A stretch of 49,391 nt of DNA, from positions 1 through 49,391 of the forward strand of contig JBOFUX010000065.1 of assembly GCA_051652785.1 (NCBI GenBank), written 5' to 3'. Below are positions 25,485 to 35,135 of this stretch, in pieces. Position 1 is the stretch's first letter. Each line of letters starts with the position of its first letter. The notes under the pieces are model-generated. The model was given only the letters and a program-made list of their open reading frames with translations, had not been told where the DNA came from and did not search any database. The position numbers and the translations under genes were made by a program. The DNA comes from JAGNZR01 sp051652785 (GTDB lineage Bacteria > Fusobacteriota > Fusobacteriia > Fusobacteriales > Fusobacteriaceae).

Positions 25485-25854
25485 AATCTAATTCATCCTC
25501 TCCTTCTCCTACTATTTTAATGACTGTTTTGTCTGGTATTCCTATTAACAGATCTCCAGGATTTTTAATCCATCCTTGTTTTATAATAAGCTTTCTAGGA
25601 GAATTAGAGCTTATCACTCTAACTTTATTATCTAAAAATTCAACTTCAATACCACCAATATCAGTATCTATAAACATATATTTCTCTTCTTTTTGTAGTT
25701 TTTGAACAAATTTTAATTCACTATTTACATATATCTCTATTTTAGTCGCCTTAAAATTTTCTTTCTTTACAATATTTAAACCTAAATATATAAAAAAATA
25801 TATAAAAAAAATATATATTATTAAATCTCCTATTCTAAAATATCTTTTTTCCAT
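25471..25854 (-). CDS. NusG domain II-containing membrane-anchored protein
   Basis: This 127-aa protein has one N-terminal membrane segment (about residues 8-28). An extracytoplasmic domain follows, with the NusG_II pattern NSPRKLIIKQGWIKNPGDLL and GIPDKTVIKI. Such domains occur in Firmicutes and Fusobacteria as stand-alone envelope proteins of unknown role. Typical members have a DCPDKxC cysteine pair before the KxGWI motif. Both cysteines are missing here. The gene directly abuts psd (no bases between its start and the psd stop codon) and overlaps the next gene. Confidence 0.78.
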   Translation of the reverse strand: MEKRYFRIGDLIIYIFFIYFFIYLGLNIVKKENFKATKIEIYVNSELKFVQKLQKEEKYMFIDTDIGGIEVEFLDNKVRVISSNSPRKLIIKQGWIKNPGDLLIGIPDKTVIKIVGEGEDELDYVAR

Positions 25855-26754
25855 TTAGACAGATACTCCTATTTTTTCTCCCATAAATACTTTTGTTTCT
25901 ATACTATTTTTACTATTTTTTAAAATATCCTCATCTAAAATAATCTTATTTTTTTCAAATAACATAATAGTTGTAGAACCTCCAAAAAAGAAATATCCTT
26001 TCTCTTCTCCTTTTTTTATTTCTGTATTTTCTTTATAAGTTTGTTTAATTCCTCCAACCATGGTAGCGGCTATTTCGCTTATAATTATATCTCCAAATTT
26101 TTTTGTTTTTAATGTAGAATATTCTCTTTTGTTTTCACAATATATTCTAAAATTTTTTCTTATAGCGTAAGTAGAAACAGAGTAATAATAACCTTCAATT
26201 TTTTTACATTCGCCTATTATTCCATCTATAGGAAAATGAAATCTATGATAATCTATTGGAGCTAATCTAACTATTACAAGTGTCCCATCTTTATATTTTT
26301 CTGCTAAAGCCTTATCTTTAAAAAATTCTTCTAAATTAAACTCCTCTCCTTTTATAAAAAAACTTGAAATTTCATTTAAATTTTTATAAGCAAAAATTTT
26401 TCCGTCAGCAGGAGATATTAAATGATTTTCATTGTTATCTATTGGTCTTGAGCCAACTTTTAACTCTCTAATAAAAAATTCATTAAATGTTTTAAATTCT
26501 GATTTTTCTCTCTTTGATTCCATCATATTAATGCCCGCACTTTCTATAAGACTTTGAATTTTGTCAACAGATTTTTTTTTATCCATTTGTTTGCCATAAA
26601 AAGATGTTAAAATTTTTCTTTTTATAAGAGTTTCTAAGGATAATTTTCCTAAGGGGTTATAGTAAAGAAATTTTAAAAAACTCTCTCCTGGAACTTTTTC
26701 GATTCTTTTTTCTCCTGTTTTTCTATCTATAAATTCTATTGGTTTAAATTTCAT
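25855..26754 (-). CDS. psd: Phosphatidylserine decarboxylase
   Basis: Psd makes phosphatidylethanolamine from phosphatidylserine at the inner membrane and is a pyruvoyl enzyme formed by self-cleavage. The family triad is visible: Asp in ISPADGKIFAY (near 110), His in DYHRFHFPIDG and the self-processing Ser in FFGGSTTIMLF near residue 268. The processing motif reads GGST rather than the common LGST, a variant seen in some short clostridial-type enzymes. Its 299 aa is normal. GGAAGGA lies nine bases before the ATG. It is 46 bases behind pncB and abuts the NusG_II gene. Confidence 0.94.
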   Translation of the reverse strand: MKFKPIEFIDRKTGEKRIEKVPGESFLKFLYYNPLGKLSLETLIKRKILTSFYGKQMDKKKSVDKIQSLIESAGINMMESKREKSEFKTFNEFFIRELKVGSRPIDNNENHLISPADGKIFAYKNLNEISSFFIKGEEFNLEEFFKDKALAEKYKDGTLVIVRLAPIDYHRFHFPIDGIIGECKKIEGYYYSVSTYAIRKNFRIYCENKREYSTLKTKKFGDIIISEIAATMVGGIKQTYKENTEIKKGEEKGYFFFGGSTTIMLFEKNKIILDEDILKNSKNSIETKVFMGEKIGVSV

Positions 26755-26800
26755 TACTGTAAGTCCTTCCTTTTTTATTTGATAGTTTTTGAAATCATAT

Positions 26801-28315
26801 TTAAATATCTATAATTTCTTTTTTTAATTTTTTTATAAGATTATACTTTAATTCAATCATATCTAGGGATAAATTAACTTTATATTTATGTGGATTTTCT
26901 AACCTTTTTCTTTCTGGTGATATTTTTTTTAGATTAGATAAATAATAGTTTTTAGAACGATTAATATCTAAAAGTTTCCAATAATCCTCTGTTATTTCAC
27001 CATTTTTAACAAATTCTATTGAAAGTTTTTTGTAAGTATATTTTCCACGAAAAACTGTACTATTAGTAAACTCAAATTTTTCATCTCTTAAAAATATATC
27101 TTCACCTAATTCTAATTTTTTGGTATCTTTATCTTCAAGTGTTAAAGTTATCAAATCAGCATAGGCTTCTCCAGCTTTATCATAAATTCTATAAACTTCT
27201 TTAAAACCAGGATTAGATATTTTTATCAAGTCTTCTGAAAGTTTAATAACAGGTTCATGGTCTATTTCAACTATTTTATAAACACCTCCAAAGCATGGGT
27301 TAGATTTACTTACTGCAATGGCATCTCCCACACCATAAATATCTACAGCTGCCCCTTGTTCTTTAAGTGCTTTAATTACATCTTCATTTAATGAATTAGT
27401 TAATATTATTTTAGCTTTTAATAATCCTGCCATATCTAATTCTTGACGGACTTTTTTAGATAGATACGCTAAATCACCTGAATCTATTCTTATTCCATAA
27501 TCTCCATTATAACTGTCATTTATTCCAGCATCCTTAAATGCTGCTATAGCATTTATTATTCCTATTTTTAATGTACTATATGTATCAATTAAAAGAAATA
27601 AAGAGTTTGATTCTCTTTCTCTTCTACATTTAATAAAAGCATCAAAAGATAGTTTTTCTGATAATTTTCCCACACCAAAAGTCTGAATATAAGAATGAGA
27701 CATTGTTCCTACACTGGGTAAACTATATTTATATTCCGTTGCCAAATTTGAGTGTGTAGCACATCCACCAATAATAGCAGCTTTATTCCCTGCAACAGCA
27801 CTGTCAAAGCCGTGAGCTCTTCTGCTTCCAAAGGCTAGAACTTCTGTTGGATAGGCTGCTCTTGTTATTCTAGAAGCCTTGGTTGCTATTGCCATTTGCA
27901 TATTCATAATATTTAATATAGGCGTTTCTAATATTTTAGCTTGAATAAGTGGTGCTTTAACTGTTATTATCGGTTCATTCGGATAAGCAATTTCCCCATC
28001 TCTCATAGCATAAATACTTCCAGTGAATTTCATATTAACAAGATATTCCACTAATTTTTTTTCTTTAATTACTTTTTCAAAATATTTTCTTTTTATTTCA
28101 CTAGAAGTATCGTTTAATACCTCAATTAGATAAATAACTTCTTGTACTCCAGAAACTACTGCAAAACCTCCATCTTCTGTACTACGAAAAAACATATCAA
28201 AAACAGCTTCTTTTTCTTGAAATCCTTCAGCTAATAAAACATCACTTTCTGTGTATTGATATCTATCTGAATTAATAACTTTTGCAAATTCATCTAATAT
28301 AACTTCTTTTTGCAT
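26801..28315 (-). CDS. pncB: Nicotinate phosphoribosyltransferase
   Basis: PncB converts nicotinate and PRPP to nicotinate mononucleotide in NAD salvage. Recognisable blocks are GSRRAHGFDSAVAGNKAAII, GTMSHSYIQTFG (with the active-site His region), IRIDSGDLAYLSKKVRQ and YGVGDAIAVSKSNPCFGGVY. The length of 504 aa fits the long bacterial form. AAGGAG precedes the ATG. It is the first gene of the run leading to psd and is divergent from dtd, with 126 bases between them. I could not recognise an NAD-related operator there. Confidence 0.95.
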   Translation of the reverse strand: MQKEVILDEFAKVINSDRYQYTESDVLLAEGFQEKEAVFDMFFRSTEDGGFAVVSGVQEVIYLIEVLNDTSSEIKRKYFEKVIKEKKLVEYLVNMKFTGSIYAMRDGEIAYPNEPIITVKAPLIQAKILETPILNIMNMQMAIATKASRITRAAYPTEVLAFGSRRAHGFDSAVAGNKAAIIGGCATHSNLATEYKYSLPSVGTMSHSYIQTFGVGKLSEKLSFDAFIKCRRERESNSLFLLIDTYSTLKIGIINAIAAFKDAGINDSYNGDYGIRIDSGDLAYLSKKVRQELDMAGLLKAKIILTNSLNEDVIKALKEQGAAVDIYGVGDAIAVSKSNPCFGGVYKIVEIDHEPVIKLSEDLIKISNPGFKEVYRIYDKAGEAYADLITLTLEDKDTKKLELGEDIFLRDEKFEFTNSTVFRGKYTYKKLSIEFVKNGEITEDYWKLLDINRSKNYYLSNLKKISPERKRLENPHKYKVNLSLDMIELKYNLIKKLKKEIIDI

Positions 28316-28371
28316 TTTGTCTCCTTCTTTTAATTTTTATAACTTTATTATATCATTAAAATTAATAATGG

Positions 28372-28400
28372 TTGAAACTTTTTACAGAATAATATAAAAT
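28372..28400 (+). promoter_or_regulatory. Promoter for dtd
   Basis: TTGAAA (28372-28377), a 17-base spacer and TAAAAT (28395-28400) lie 41 bases before the dtd start codon. Confidence 0.55.
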
Positions 28401-28441
28401 AAATTATTAATAAAAATTGTTTTATAGGGAGTTGGTTTATT

Positions 28442-28891
28442 ATGCGTGTTATAATACAAAGGGTTACTCATGCTTCTGTTTCTATTGAAAATAAAATTGT
28501 TGGAAAAATTAATAATGGTTTTTTAGTTCTTCTTGGAATAAAGGATACTGATAATGAAAAAGAGGCAGAATGGTTAGCTGAAAAAATATGCGGTCTTCGA
28601 ATTTTTGAAGATGAAAATGGTAAAATGAATAAAGAACTTAAAGAAATCAACGGTGAAATTCTTCTTGTTTCACAATTTACTCTTTACGGCGACTGTAGAA
28701 AAGGTAAAAGACCTAGTTTTATTAAATCTGCTAAGCCTGATATCGCTATTCCTCTTTATGAAAAATTTAAAAACGAAATATTAAAACACAATATACCTCT
28801 TCAATGTGGCGAGTTTGGTGCTGATATGAAGGTAGACCTTTTAAATGACGGACCAGTTACTTTAATCATAGATACAGAATCGCAACTTTAA
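28442..28891 (+). CDS. dtd: D-aminoacyl-tRNA deacylase
   Basis: Dtd hydrolyses D-amino acids and glycine mischarged on tRNA, protecting translation. The signature motifs are SQFTLYGD (near residues 78-85) and the cross-subunit motif NDGPVTL near the C-terminus. The N-terminus MRVIIQRVTHASVSI is typical. The 149 aa is the standard length. A ribosome site, GGGAG, lies upstream. It is monocistronic, with its own promoter candidate and a shared terminator. Confidence 0.97.
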   Translation: MRVIIQRVTHASVSIENKIVGKINNGFLVLLGIKDTDNEKEAEWLAEKICGLRIFEDENGKMNKELKEINGEILLVSQFTLYGDCRKGKRPSFIKSAKPDIAIPLYEKFKNEILKHNIPLQCGEFGADMKVDLLNDGPVTLIIDTESQL

Positions 28892-28984
28892 AAATTAAAA
28901 ATACTTTCTTAATTGAGAGTAATTTTTTATATTATTACCTAAAAACTCTATTTCATCTTCAAGAAAGATTATTTTATAAGTTAT

Positions 28985-29040
28985 AAAATTGTATAAAAAT
29001 AGGAAAGTAATTTTAGTACTCTCCTATTTTATACAATTTT
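28985..29040. terminator. Bidirectional terminator between dtd and the PG0541-like gene
   Basis: A long imperfect stem: 28985-28998 pairs with 29027-29040, and after one bulged base 28999 the pairing continues toward an 8-base loop near 29010. A/T tracts lie on both outer sides. Confidence 0.7.
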
Positions 29041-29428
29041 ATACTTCCGTTTTATATAAATCTGGTATAATTTTATCAATGGGAGATATTGATATAGCAA
29101 AAATAATATTTTCTGGTAATGTCATTCTGTATCTTTTTAATTCTTTTATCATACTCTCCACTATTTCATGATGAACCGTCATAAAAAAAATACAATCGGC
29201 TCCTGGCCAAGCTTGACTTTTTCTATGTCTTTTAGAGCCTTCCCAACTAGTCTCAACATCTTTTACAATTGCATATCCATAAAATTTAATACTATCTAAA
29301 AAGCTCACTAATTTATTTTTTTGATTTTCATTAACAAAAACTGAAATTTGTTTAAAACCTTCATCAAGATAATCTTTACTATAGTCACCATTTTCATTTA
29401 CTATATTTTTCATAGTGTTGAGATCCAT
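29039..29428 (-). CDS. PG0541-like, transporter-associated protein
   Basis: This 129-aa cytosolic protein resembles the PG0541 family, small proteins named for their association with RND efflux genes. Features include VNENQKNKLVSFLDSI, a GYAIVKDVETSWEGSKRHRK stretch, and AWPGADCIFFMTV followed by a C-terminal ferredoxin-like strand. It could be a P-II-like regulator by fold, but that is inference. GGGGG lies before the ATG. It sits just downstream of the RND gene cluster but behind a strong hairpin (29621-29656), so it is probably transcribed separately or by read-through. Confidence 0.72.
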   Translation of the reverse strand: MDLNTMKNIVNENGDYSKDYLDEGFKQISVFVNENQKNKLVSFLDSIKFYGYAIVKDVETSWEGSKRHRKSQAWPGADCIFFMTVHHEIVESMIKELKRYRMTLPENIIFAISISPIDKIIPDLYKTEV

Positions 29429-29620
29429 TTCTTCCCCCTTTGTTTCTTATGAATATAATATTATACTCTTAATTTATTTTAAAACGTAAAAAAATAAAAC
29501 ATTTAATTCATATACATTAGTATTATGATTGATATTATACCATATTTTTTATTATTATTTCAACTTCTTTCAATAACTATCTAAAACTAGCTCATAATTT
29601 AAAAAATTATTAATCAAAAA

Positions 29621-29656
29621 AATAAAAAAATGATGATAATTCATCATTTTTTTATT
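29621..29656 (-). terminator. Terminator of the TetR-TolC-MFP-RND operon
   Basis: A perfect 16-bp stem (29621-29636 with 29641-29656, core TGATGA/TCATCA) with loop TAAT lies 50 bases after the RND stop codon. Confidence 0.8.
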
Positions 29657-29706
29657 TTTTCTAGTCTTTAAATTATTTTGCACTAAAATTTTCATTAATT
29701 ATTTAC

Positions 29707-32700
29707 TTATTTTGAATTTGATTTTGTTACAAGAGATAATATCTTATTATTAAAATCTTCAACTGTCACATAGAGAATTGGTATAACAACTAGTGTTAAA
29801 AGTGTAGAAAAAGATAATCCAAACATAACTGTTACAGCCATTCCAGAATAAATTTCTGCTCCTTCTCCAATACCTAATGCCATTGGTACCATTCCTAATA
29901 CGGTTGTCATAGTAGTCATAAGAATTGGACGAAGTCTTGTTGCACACCCCTCTTTTACTGCCTCTTCTCTACCTGCACCTCTTTCTCTTAATATTTCTAT
30001 ATAATCAATTAAAACTATTGCATTATTTACAACTGTTCCTGCTAGCATTATAATTCCTATCATTACCATCATATTAAAAGGTTTATTAGTAAGAATAAGC
30101 CCTATATAAACACCTATCATAGCAAGAGGTATTGAACCTATTATAATAAAAGGTAACGTGAAATTCTCAAATTGCGAAGCTAATATTGCATATATAAGGA
30201 AGATTGAAATCAAAAGTGCCATTCCCATTTGTACAGTAACATCTTCCATAAGTTCTGACTGACTTCCCCATTCATATCCAATAGTTTTAGATTTTTCCAC
30301 TTCATTAAATGTTTCAACTAATGTATCTTGAATCTTTTTAAGACCCACTCCACCATCATTTAAATCTATTGAAATGTAATATATTTTATCAGTCTTTTTT
30401 ATTTCAGATTTTCCTTCTGCCATAACTAATTTTGCAACATCTGAAACTTTAACAAAATTTCCATCAGACGTTTTTATGTTTATTTGCTCCAAAGTAGATA
30501 TTTTTCTTCTATCTTCATCTGACATTCTTATTAAAACATCTATTTCTTCTGTCCCTGTTTTTACTGTTACAGTTTTCCCTTTTCCTCTGTTTCCACCTAG
30601 TAAAGAATAAGAAATAGTATCTCCAAGTTCAGCGGGACTAATTCCGTAGCTATTTAATTTGTCTCTATCCATAACAACTCTAACTTCTTTATTTCCAGCC
30701 TCAGCTGTTGTTGATATATCAACAAAACCTTCTTTTCCTATTATCTTATCTTTTATTTTTATAGCTACATCTGCAATTTCATCTAAATTATCTCCTGTAA
30801 CCAGAAATTGAACATCTTTTCCTGGAGTATCTGTCTGAAATTCATTAGCTATTGTTGATTTTATATCTAAAACTTTCTCCATTTTTGGTCTCAAGTCTTT
30901 TTGAAGATCAAAAACTGAAATTTTTCTATCAGATTTAGAACCAATATCTATATTAACTATAACTTTTTGTTTATCTATAAGTGTTGTATAACTTTTTGTA
31001 TATTCATTTTCTTTTGCTATTTTTTCTAACTTTTCAGAAATTTCCTCTGCAGCGTCAATAGAAACTCCTTTCGGAAGTTCTGCAACTATAGAGAATTTTC
31101 CTGTATCTTGATTTGGAAAAAATTCTGTTTTTACAATTTTAATACCTAAAATTATAACGATAAAAAATGTAGCTATCGCTATTAATATTGTTTTATTTTT
31201 GTTATTAAAAGCCAATTCAAATAATTTATTATATTTCTCTTTTAACTTTTTAAATATTTTTCCTTCAGTTGCCACATTTATTTTAGGATTTAGAAATCTA
31301 CTTGCTACCATTGGCATAAGTGTTAAAGACACTATAATAGCTGCTAAGTTTGAATAAATTATTGCATAAGCTAAATCTCTAAATATCTCTCTTGCAAATC
31401 CTGGTATAAATAATATAGGAATAAAAACTACCATTGTTGTTGAAGCTGAAGCTATTATGGCAATACTTACTTCAGTTGCTCCATCATCTGCTGCATCTCT
31501 AACTGTTTTTTTGAGTTCAGATATATGTCTATATATATTATCTATAACTACAACTGAGTTATCAGTTAGCATCCCAACTCCTATTGAAAGTCCCATAAGA
31601 GATATTAAATTTAATGTTATTCCTTGAAAATAAAGAAAAACAAAAGTAAACATTATTGAAATAGGAAGAGCAAAAGTAATAAGAAGAGTAGCTCTTACAT
31701 TTTTTAAGAAAACAAGCAATACTATTGTAGCTAATATTAGTCCTGAAAGACCATTATTTTTAACTCCATTAATAGAACTTTCAATATTTTCTGTCGCATC
31801 AAAAATTACATTAAATTCAACTCCTGAAGGAGCGTATAATTTTAATTCTTTCATATTTTTCATAACAACTTTATTAATATCTAAAGTATTTCCAGAAGTT
31901 GTTTTGTTTACTCCTATACTTATAGCATAGTTTCCATTCATTTTTGCTACTGAGGAAATATCTTCAGTAGTTAGTACTACTTCTGCTACATCACTTAATC
32001 TTAACGTTTTTCCATTTGATTTAATTATCATATTTTTAAAATCATCTATTTGAGAAAATTCTCCCATAAATCTTGCTACAACATCTTTTCCACCTGTATT
32101 AATAACTCCTAAAGGTAGATTAACACTTGCTTGCTGAATTAGACTGTAGAGTTCTGTTGGTGTCAAATCATATCCACTTAATTTATTTGTATTAAATTGA
32201 ATCTGAATCTGTTTCGCTGCGACTCCTATTACGTCTAATCCTCCAACACCTTGTATTCTTTCAAATCTTGGTTTTACGTACTCTTCAACATAAGTTGAAA
32301 GTTCTGTTATATCAGGACCTGATAAAATTATTTGCATTGTGGAAACCCCTCTTCCAGCTTGAAGTTTTTTTATCGTAGGCTCTGTTATTGTACTAGGAAG
32401 ATCTCCTTTTATTGCATCAATTTCTGTCTGAATTTCTCCTTTCTTGGTGTCTATATCTGAACTAAAATCTAATTCTGCTATTATAATTGAACTTCCAAAA
32501 GAAGAACTTGATCTAATTTTAGTTATTCCTTCTACATTTGGAAGTACATCTTCTATTTTTTTAGTTATTTGACTTTCTATATCTTCAGGTACCGCCCCTT
32601 CCCATTTTGTTTCAATCATTATATTAGGAATATTCATATTGGGTAGTAATTCTGTTTTTAGTGTAAACAATGCAACAAAACCTAAAAATATCATAGATAT

Positions 32701-32754
32701 CATAAACATTGTGGTTGCTACTGGTCTTTTTATTGCTAATCCAGCTAATGTCAT
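29707..32754 (-). CDS. RND family efflux pump, inner-membrane subunit (HAE1/AcrB type)
   Basis: This 1015-aa proton-driven transporter has twelve predicted membrane helices and two large periplasmic loops. The N-terminus (LAIKRPVATTMFMISMIFLG), FARPN-type porter domains and the TM4 motif GVGMLTDNSVVVIDNIYRHI fit HAE1 pumps. The TM4 proton-relay pair is Asp-Asn instead of Asp-Asp, a common variant. TM10 carries GTVVNNAIVLIDYI. Its substrates are unknown: drugs, bile salts or fatty acids are possible. It forms a tripartite system with the two genes upstream, 19 bases after the fusion-protein gene. Confidence 0.95.
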   Translation of the reverse strand: MTLAGLAIKRPVATTMFMISMIFLGFVALFTLKTELLPNMNIPNIMIETKWEGAVPEDIESQITKKIEDVLPNVEGITKIRSSSSFGSSIIIAELDFSSDIDTKKGEIQTEIDAIKGDLPSTITEPTIKKLQAGRGVSTMQIILSGPDITELSTYVEEYVKPRFERIQGVGGLDVIGVAAKQIQIQFNTNKLSGYDLTPTELYSLIQQASVNLPLGVINTGGKDVVARFMGEFSQIDDFKNMIIKSNGKTLRLSDVAEVVLTTEDISSVAKMNGNYAISIGVNKTTSGNTLDINKVVMKNMKELKLYAPSGVEFNVIFDATENIESSINGVKNNGLSGLILATIVLLVFLKNVRATLLITFALPISIMFTFVFLYFQGITLNLISLMGLSIGVGMLTDNSVVVIDNIYRHISELKKTVRDAADDGATEVSIAIIASASTTMVVFIPILFIPGFAREIFRDLAYAIIYSNLAAIIVSLTLMPMVASRFLNPKINVATEGKIFKKLKEKYNKLFELAFNNKNKTILIAIATFFIVIILGIKIVKTEFFPNQDTGKFSIVAELPKGVSIDAAEEISEKLEKIAKENEYTKSYTTLIDKQKVIVNIDIGSKSDRKISVFDLQKDLRPKMEKVLDIKSTIANEFQTDTPGKDVQFLVTGDNLDEIADVAIKIKDKIIGKEGFVDISTTAEAGNKEVRVVMDRDKLNSYGISPAELGDTISYSLLGGNRGKGKTVTVKTGTEEIDVLIRMSDEDRRKISTLEQINIKTSDGNFVKVSDVAKLVMAEGKSEIKKTDKIYYISIDLNDGGVGLKKIQDTLVETFNEVEKSKTIGYEWGSQSELMEDVTVQMGMALLISIFLIYAILASQFENFTLPFIIIGSIPLAMIGVYIGLILTNKPFNMMVMIGIIMLAGTVVNNAIVLIDYIEILRERGAGREEAVKEGCATRLRPILMTTMTTVLGMVPMALGIGEGAEIYSGMAVTVMFGLSFSTLLTLVVIPILYVTVEDFNNKILSLVTKSNSK

Positions 32755-32773
32755 CTTAAATTCTCACCCTCTT

Positions 32774-33844
32774 TTATTTTTCTAATTTTTCGCTAATCTT
32801 CTCTCCATCATTTAAACCAAATATTCCCTCTACAACAATTTTATCCCCTTCTTTAATTTCTGCTGAAGATATTTCAATCATTGGTGAATTTATAGCTCCT
32901 GTAACTACTTCTACTCTTTTAGCTATACCATTTTCTTCTATGTATACATAACTAAGTAATGCTCTAAGAAAAACGGCTTTTTCTGGTACTACTAGTACAT
33001 TTCTTTTTCCTGCTGGAACTGTAGCCTTTATATACATTCCATCTTTTATTGATGAATCAATATTTGGAACCCCTACTTTTACCTTATATTTTTTTGTTTC
33101 TACATCTGCTACGGGATTTATTTCTTTTATATAACTTTTAAATATTTTTCCGTCTAAATCAGTGGCTTCAACAACTGCCTCTCCACCTAAAGTTATATTT
33201 GAAAACCATTTTCCTGGAAAGTCTATTGAAACTTCAATTTCTGTTTCATCTACTATAGTAAATAATAAATCACCTTTTTTTACATCATTTCCTTTTTTTA
33301 CAAATAAATTTCCAACAACACCTTCAGTTAATGCTACTCTTTTCAGTTTATCAAAATCATCTTTCGCATCTGCAAAACGGGCTTTTTTGGCTAAATAATC
33401 ACCTTGAGAATCTGTATATTTATTTTTATAATCTAAATATTCACTTTCTGATATTAATTGTTTTTCATATAATATTTGATATTTTCCAAAATTATTTTTA
33501 GTTGTAGAAAATGTAGACTTTGCGGATTCTAATCCTGCTTTAGCAGAAAAATATTCTGCCTCTGCTGCTGAATCCTTTAATGTAATAATTAAATCACCTT
33601 TTTTTACTAAATCACCATTTTTTTTATGTAATTTTTCTACTGTCCCAGATGTATTTATTATATGGTCTATTTTGTTTTTAGGCACAGCAACTGCACTTCC
33701 CTCATACTGATCTATTATCTCTTTTATTTTTATTTCTGCTGTTACAACTTCTTTAACTGTTATAGCTTTTTCCTCTTCTACTTTTCCCCCACAACCTGAT
33801 AAGATTAAAGTACTCATTAATATCGCATAAAAAAAACTTTTCAT
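32774..33844 (-). CDS. RND efflux periplasmic adaptor (membrane-fusion lipoprotein)
   Basis: A lipoprotein of 356 aa with lipobox LILSGC (C18). A lipoyl-like half (GTVEKLHKKNGDLVKKGDLI, about 67-86) is followed by a short alpha-hairpin (about 95-165). The second lipoyl half (VVGNLFVKKGNDVKKGDLLF) and beta-barrel and membrane-proximal domains come next. The adaptor bridges the RND pump and TolC. It is encoded between them with gaps of 16 and 19 bases. Confidence 0.94.
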   Translation of the reverse strand: MKSFFYAILMSTLILSGCGGKVEEEKAITVKEVVTAEIKIKEIIDQYEGSAVAVPKNKIDHIINTSGTVEKLHKKNGDLVKKGDLIITLKDSAAEAEYFSAKAGLESAKSTFSTTKNNFGKYQILYEKQLISESEYLDYKNKYTDSQGDYLAKKARFADAKDDFDKLKRVALTEGVVGNLFVKKGNDVKKGDLLFTIVDETEIEVSIDFPGKWFSNITLGGEAVVEATDLDGKIFKSYIKEINPVADVETKKYKVKVGVPNIDSSIKDGMYIKATVPAGKRNVLVVPEKAVFLRALLSYVYIEENGIAKRVEVVTGAINSPMIEISSAEIKEGDKIVVEGIFGLNDGEKISEKLEK

Positions 33845-33860
33845 TCATATTCTCCTTTTT

Positions 33861-35132
33861 TTATATTAGTAAAGATCTATATTTTTCATAGTAATAATAA
33901 TAATCATTAATAACGCCGTTATACTCAACTATTGAATCTCTCCATTGATTTTCTGAAGCTAAAAAGTCAATAGTTGAAATTAATCCTGTGTCATATCTTT
34001 CCTTGTCCATTTTATAGTTTTCCTCTGAAGCTAACATAGCTTTATATTTTGAATCCTTAACTTTTTCAAATTTTAAAATATCTAAATATGAACTAGTAAC
34101 TTTTAAATCTATTTCATCTTTAACTTTACTTTCTTTTATTACCTCTCTCTCTTCTTCAATATCTTTTGCTCTATATCTATCATAATCTTTTCCAAATTGA
34201 AATATATTCCAATTAACAGAGATACCTGCTCTCCATTCCCCATCATCAACTGAATCTCTATATTTTTTCTCCTCTACAAATGTTCCGTACTTACCAAAAG
34301 CATCTATTTTCGGTAGCATATCTGCTCTTACTATAACTTTTTGAACTCCAACTAAATCAACACTATTTTTTGCTATTAAAGCCTCAATACTTTTTTCTTT
34401 AGCTTGATTTTTATCTTTATCAAAATCAATTGTAGCACTTAAACTATCTGGAACATCAAAACTCACGACTTCAATAGTTTCTAAAGAATCTATTCCAATT
34501 TGTAATTTCAAATTTTCTTTTTCAACTTTTATATTATTACTACTTCCAATTATTTTTGACTCTACATCTAGCAGTGCATATTCTGTTTTTAATAAATCTG
34601 TTTTAGTTATTAATCTCATATCTAACTGAATTTTTTGTTTTAAATATCTAGCCTCTATTTCTTTTTTTGAAGCATAAAACGCCTCTAAATCTCTCTTGTC
34701 TTTCACTATTGTAGAATATGTTTTAATTGCATTTAAACGAGTATCTCTTATTTCAGCAGCATACTGTAATCTATATGTTGACTCATAAATTTTAGCTCCT
34801 TTAATTACGCCAATTATCGATCCTCCCTGAAATAACGGTTGTGTTATTCCAATAGATTGTGTATATCCAGATTTAGATTCAAAATTTTCTTCTTTTTTTA
34901 TCATATTTCTTTTATTTTCACCTTTTTGATACTGACCACTATAAACCACTGAAGGAAGAGCAGTTTTAAAAGCTGAACTTAAATCTAACTTCGCAATTTC
35001 TATATCTTTTTCTGCTGCTTTAACATTTTTAGCATTTTTCATAGCTAAACTAATAGCCTCATCCAAAGTTACCGTTCTAGCAAATAAAGTTGATGTAACC
35101 AGTGTTAATATAAATAAAATTCTTTTCCACAT
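33861..35132 (-). CDS. TolC family outer-membrane efflux protein
   Basis: This 423-aa protein has a signal peptide (residues 1-18, ending TLFA). Two repeats of the outer-membrane efflux protein domain follow: TLDEAISLAMKNAKNVKAAE near the start, and YKMDKERYDTGLISTIDFLA with LASENQW near the end. It provides the exit duct for the RND pump. It begins 3 bases after the TetR gene stop and precedes the adaptor gene. Confidence 0.93.
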   Translation of the reverse strand: MWKRILFILTLVTSTLFARTVTLDEAISLAMKNAKNVKAAEKDIEIAKLDLSSAFKTALPSVVYSGQYQKGENKRNMIKKEENFESKSGYTQSIGITQPLFQGGSIIGVIKGAKIYESTYRLQYAAEIRDTRLNAIKTYSTIVKDKRDLEAFYASKKEIEARYLKQKIQLDMRLITKTDLLKTEYALLDVESKIIGSSNNIKVEKENLKLQIGIDSLETIEVVSFDVPDSLSATIDFDKDKNQAKEKSIEALIAKNSVDLVGVQKVIVRADMLPKIDAFGKYGTFVEEKKYRDSVDDGEWRAGISVNWNIFQFGKDYDRYRAKDIEEEREVIKESKVKDEIDLKVTSSYLDILKFEKVKDSKYKAMLASEENYKMDKERYDTGLISTIDFLASENQWRDSIVEYNGVINDYYYYYEKYRSLLI

Positions 35133-35135
35133 AAT

